NCBI GenBank assembly: GCA_937906945.1
Contig: CALCUE010000055.1
Span: 1-5,881, forward strand
Length of the DNA stretch: 5,881 bases
Reading direction: 5' to 3'
From: an uncultured Clostridia bacterium
GTDB lineage: Bacteria > Bacillota > Clostridia > Oscillospirales > Ruminococcaceae
Shown piece after piece: positions 5,877 through 5,881 of the stretch. Below the pieces are notes generated by a model, which worked only from the letters and a program-made list of their open reading frames with translations, was not told the origin of the DNA and did not search any database. Numbering within the stretch: the first letter of the stretch is position 1; the number at the start of each line of letters is the position of its first letter. Both the position numbers and the translations under genes were made by a program.

Positions 5877-5881
5877 AAGAG

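Noticed and set aside
5736..5881. Open + frame from TTG 5736 to the window edge, about 48 codons
   Set aside because: It has no good ribosome binding site or ATG, and the sequence is dominated by hairpins whose translation gives an Arg/Glu-rich string with no recognised homology. It could still be the start of a gene if the frame stays open to the right.

Overview
The window holds four complete protein genes, all on the + strand, flanked by two short non-coding stretches rich in GC hairpins. The organism is most likely a fairly GC-rich member of the Firmicutes (class Clostridia, perhaps an uncultured gut lineage). The grounds are strong GGAGG/AAAGGA ribosome binding sites, a PepV-type dipeptidase, a DNA polymerase I whose proofreading residues have decayed as in Bacillus-type enzymes, and tight ATGA/GTGA gene overlaps. 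This is inference; no rRNA or other taxonomic marker is present.

Layout. Positions 1-282 are upstream sequence with no convincing gene. They contain several GC-rich hairpins (124-139, 175-197, 191-209, 209-224), a possible weak -10 box and a good ribosome binding site. Next comes a translationally coupled three-gene unit. A Sapep/PepV-type M20 dipeptidase (283-1668) overlaps by 4 bp an M28-family metallopeptidase (1665-2573) whose catalytic domain is interrupted by two predicted membrane helices. That gene overlaps by 4 bp a small P-loop NTPase of the adenylate-kinase-like/FlaR 'topology modulation' type (2570-3070). After a 39-bp gap comes polA (3110-5707), which appears to have its own promoter: a near-consensus -35 and extended -10, with 17-nt spacing, lying mainly in the last codons of the NTPase gene. 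Positions 5708-5881 hold two hairpin structures. The second resembles an A-tract/U-tract intrinsic terminator.

How they work together. The first two genes encode metallo-exopeptidases and plausibly finish intracellular peptide breakdown, one in the cytosol and one at the membrane. The P-loop protein is probably a small-molecule or nucleotide kinase of unknown substrate, coupled to them by translation. polA is a housekeeping repair and Okazaki-fragment-processing polymerase that seems to be transcribed from its own promoter, so its proximity is not evidence of a shared pathway.

I found no convincing undescribed multi-gene system. The points most worth a second look are the membrane-hairpin insertion in the M28 peptidase, the promoter in the end of the NTPase gene, and the structured intergenic elements on both sides, which may be diverged inverted copies of one repeat.
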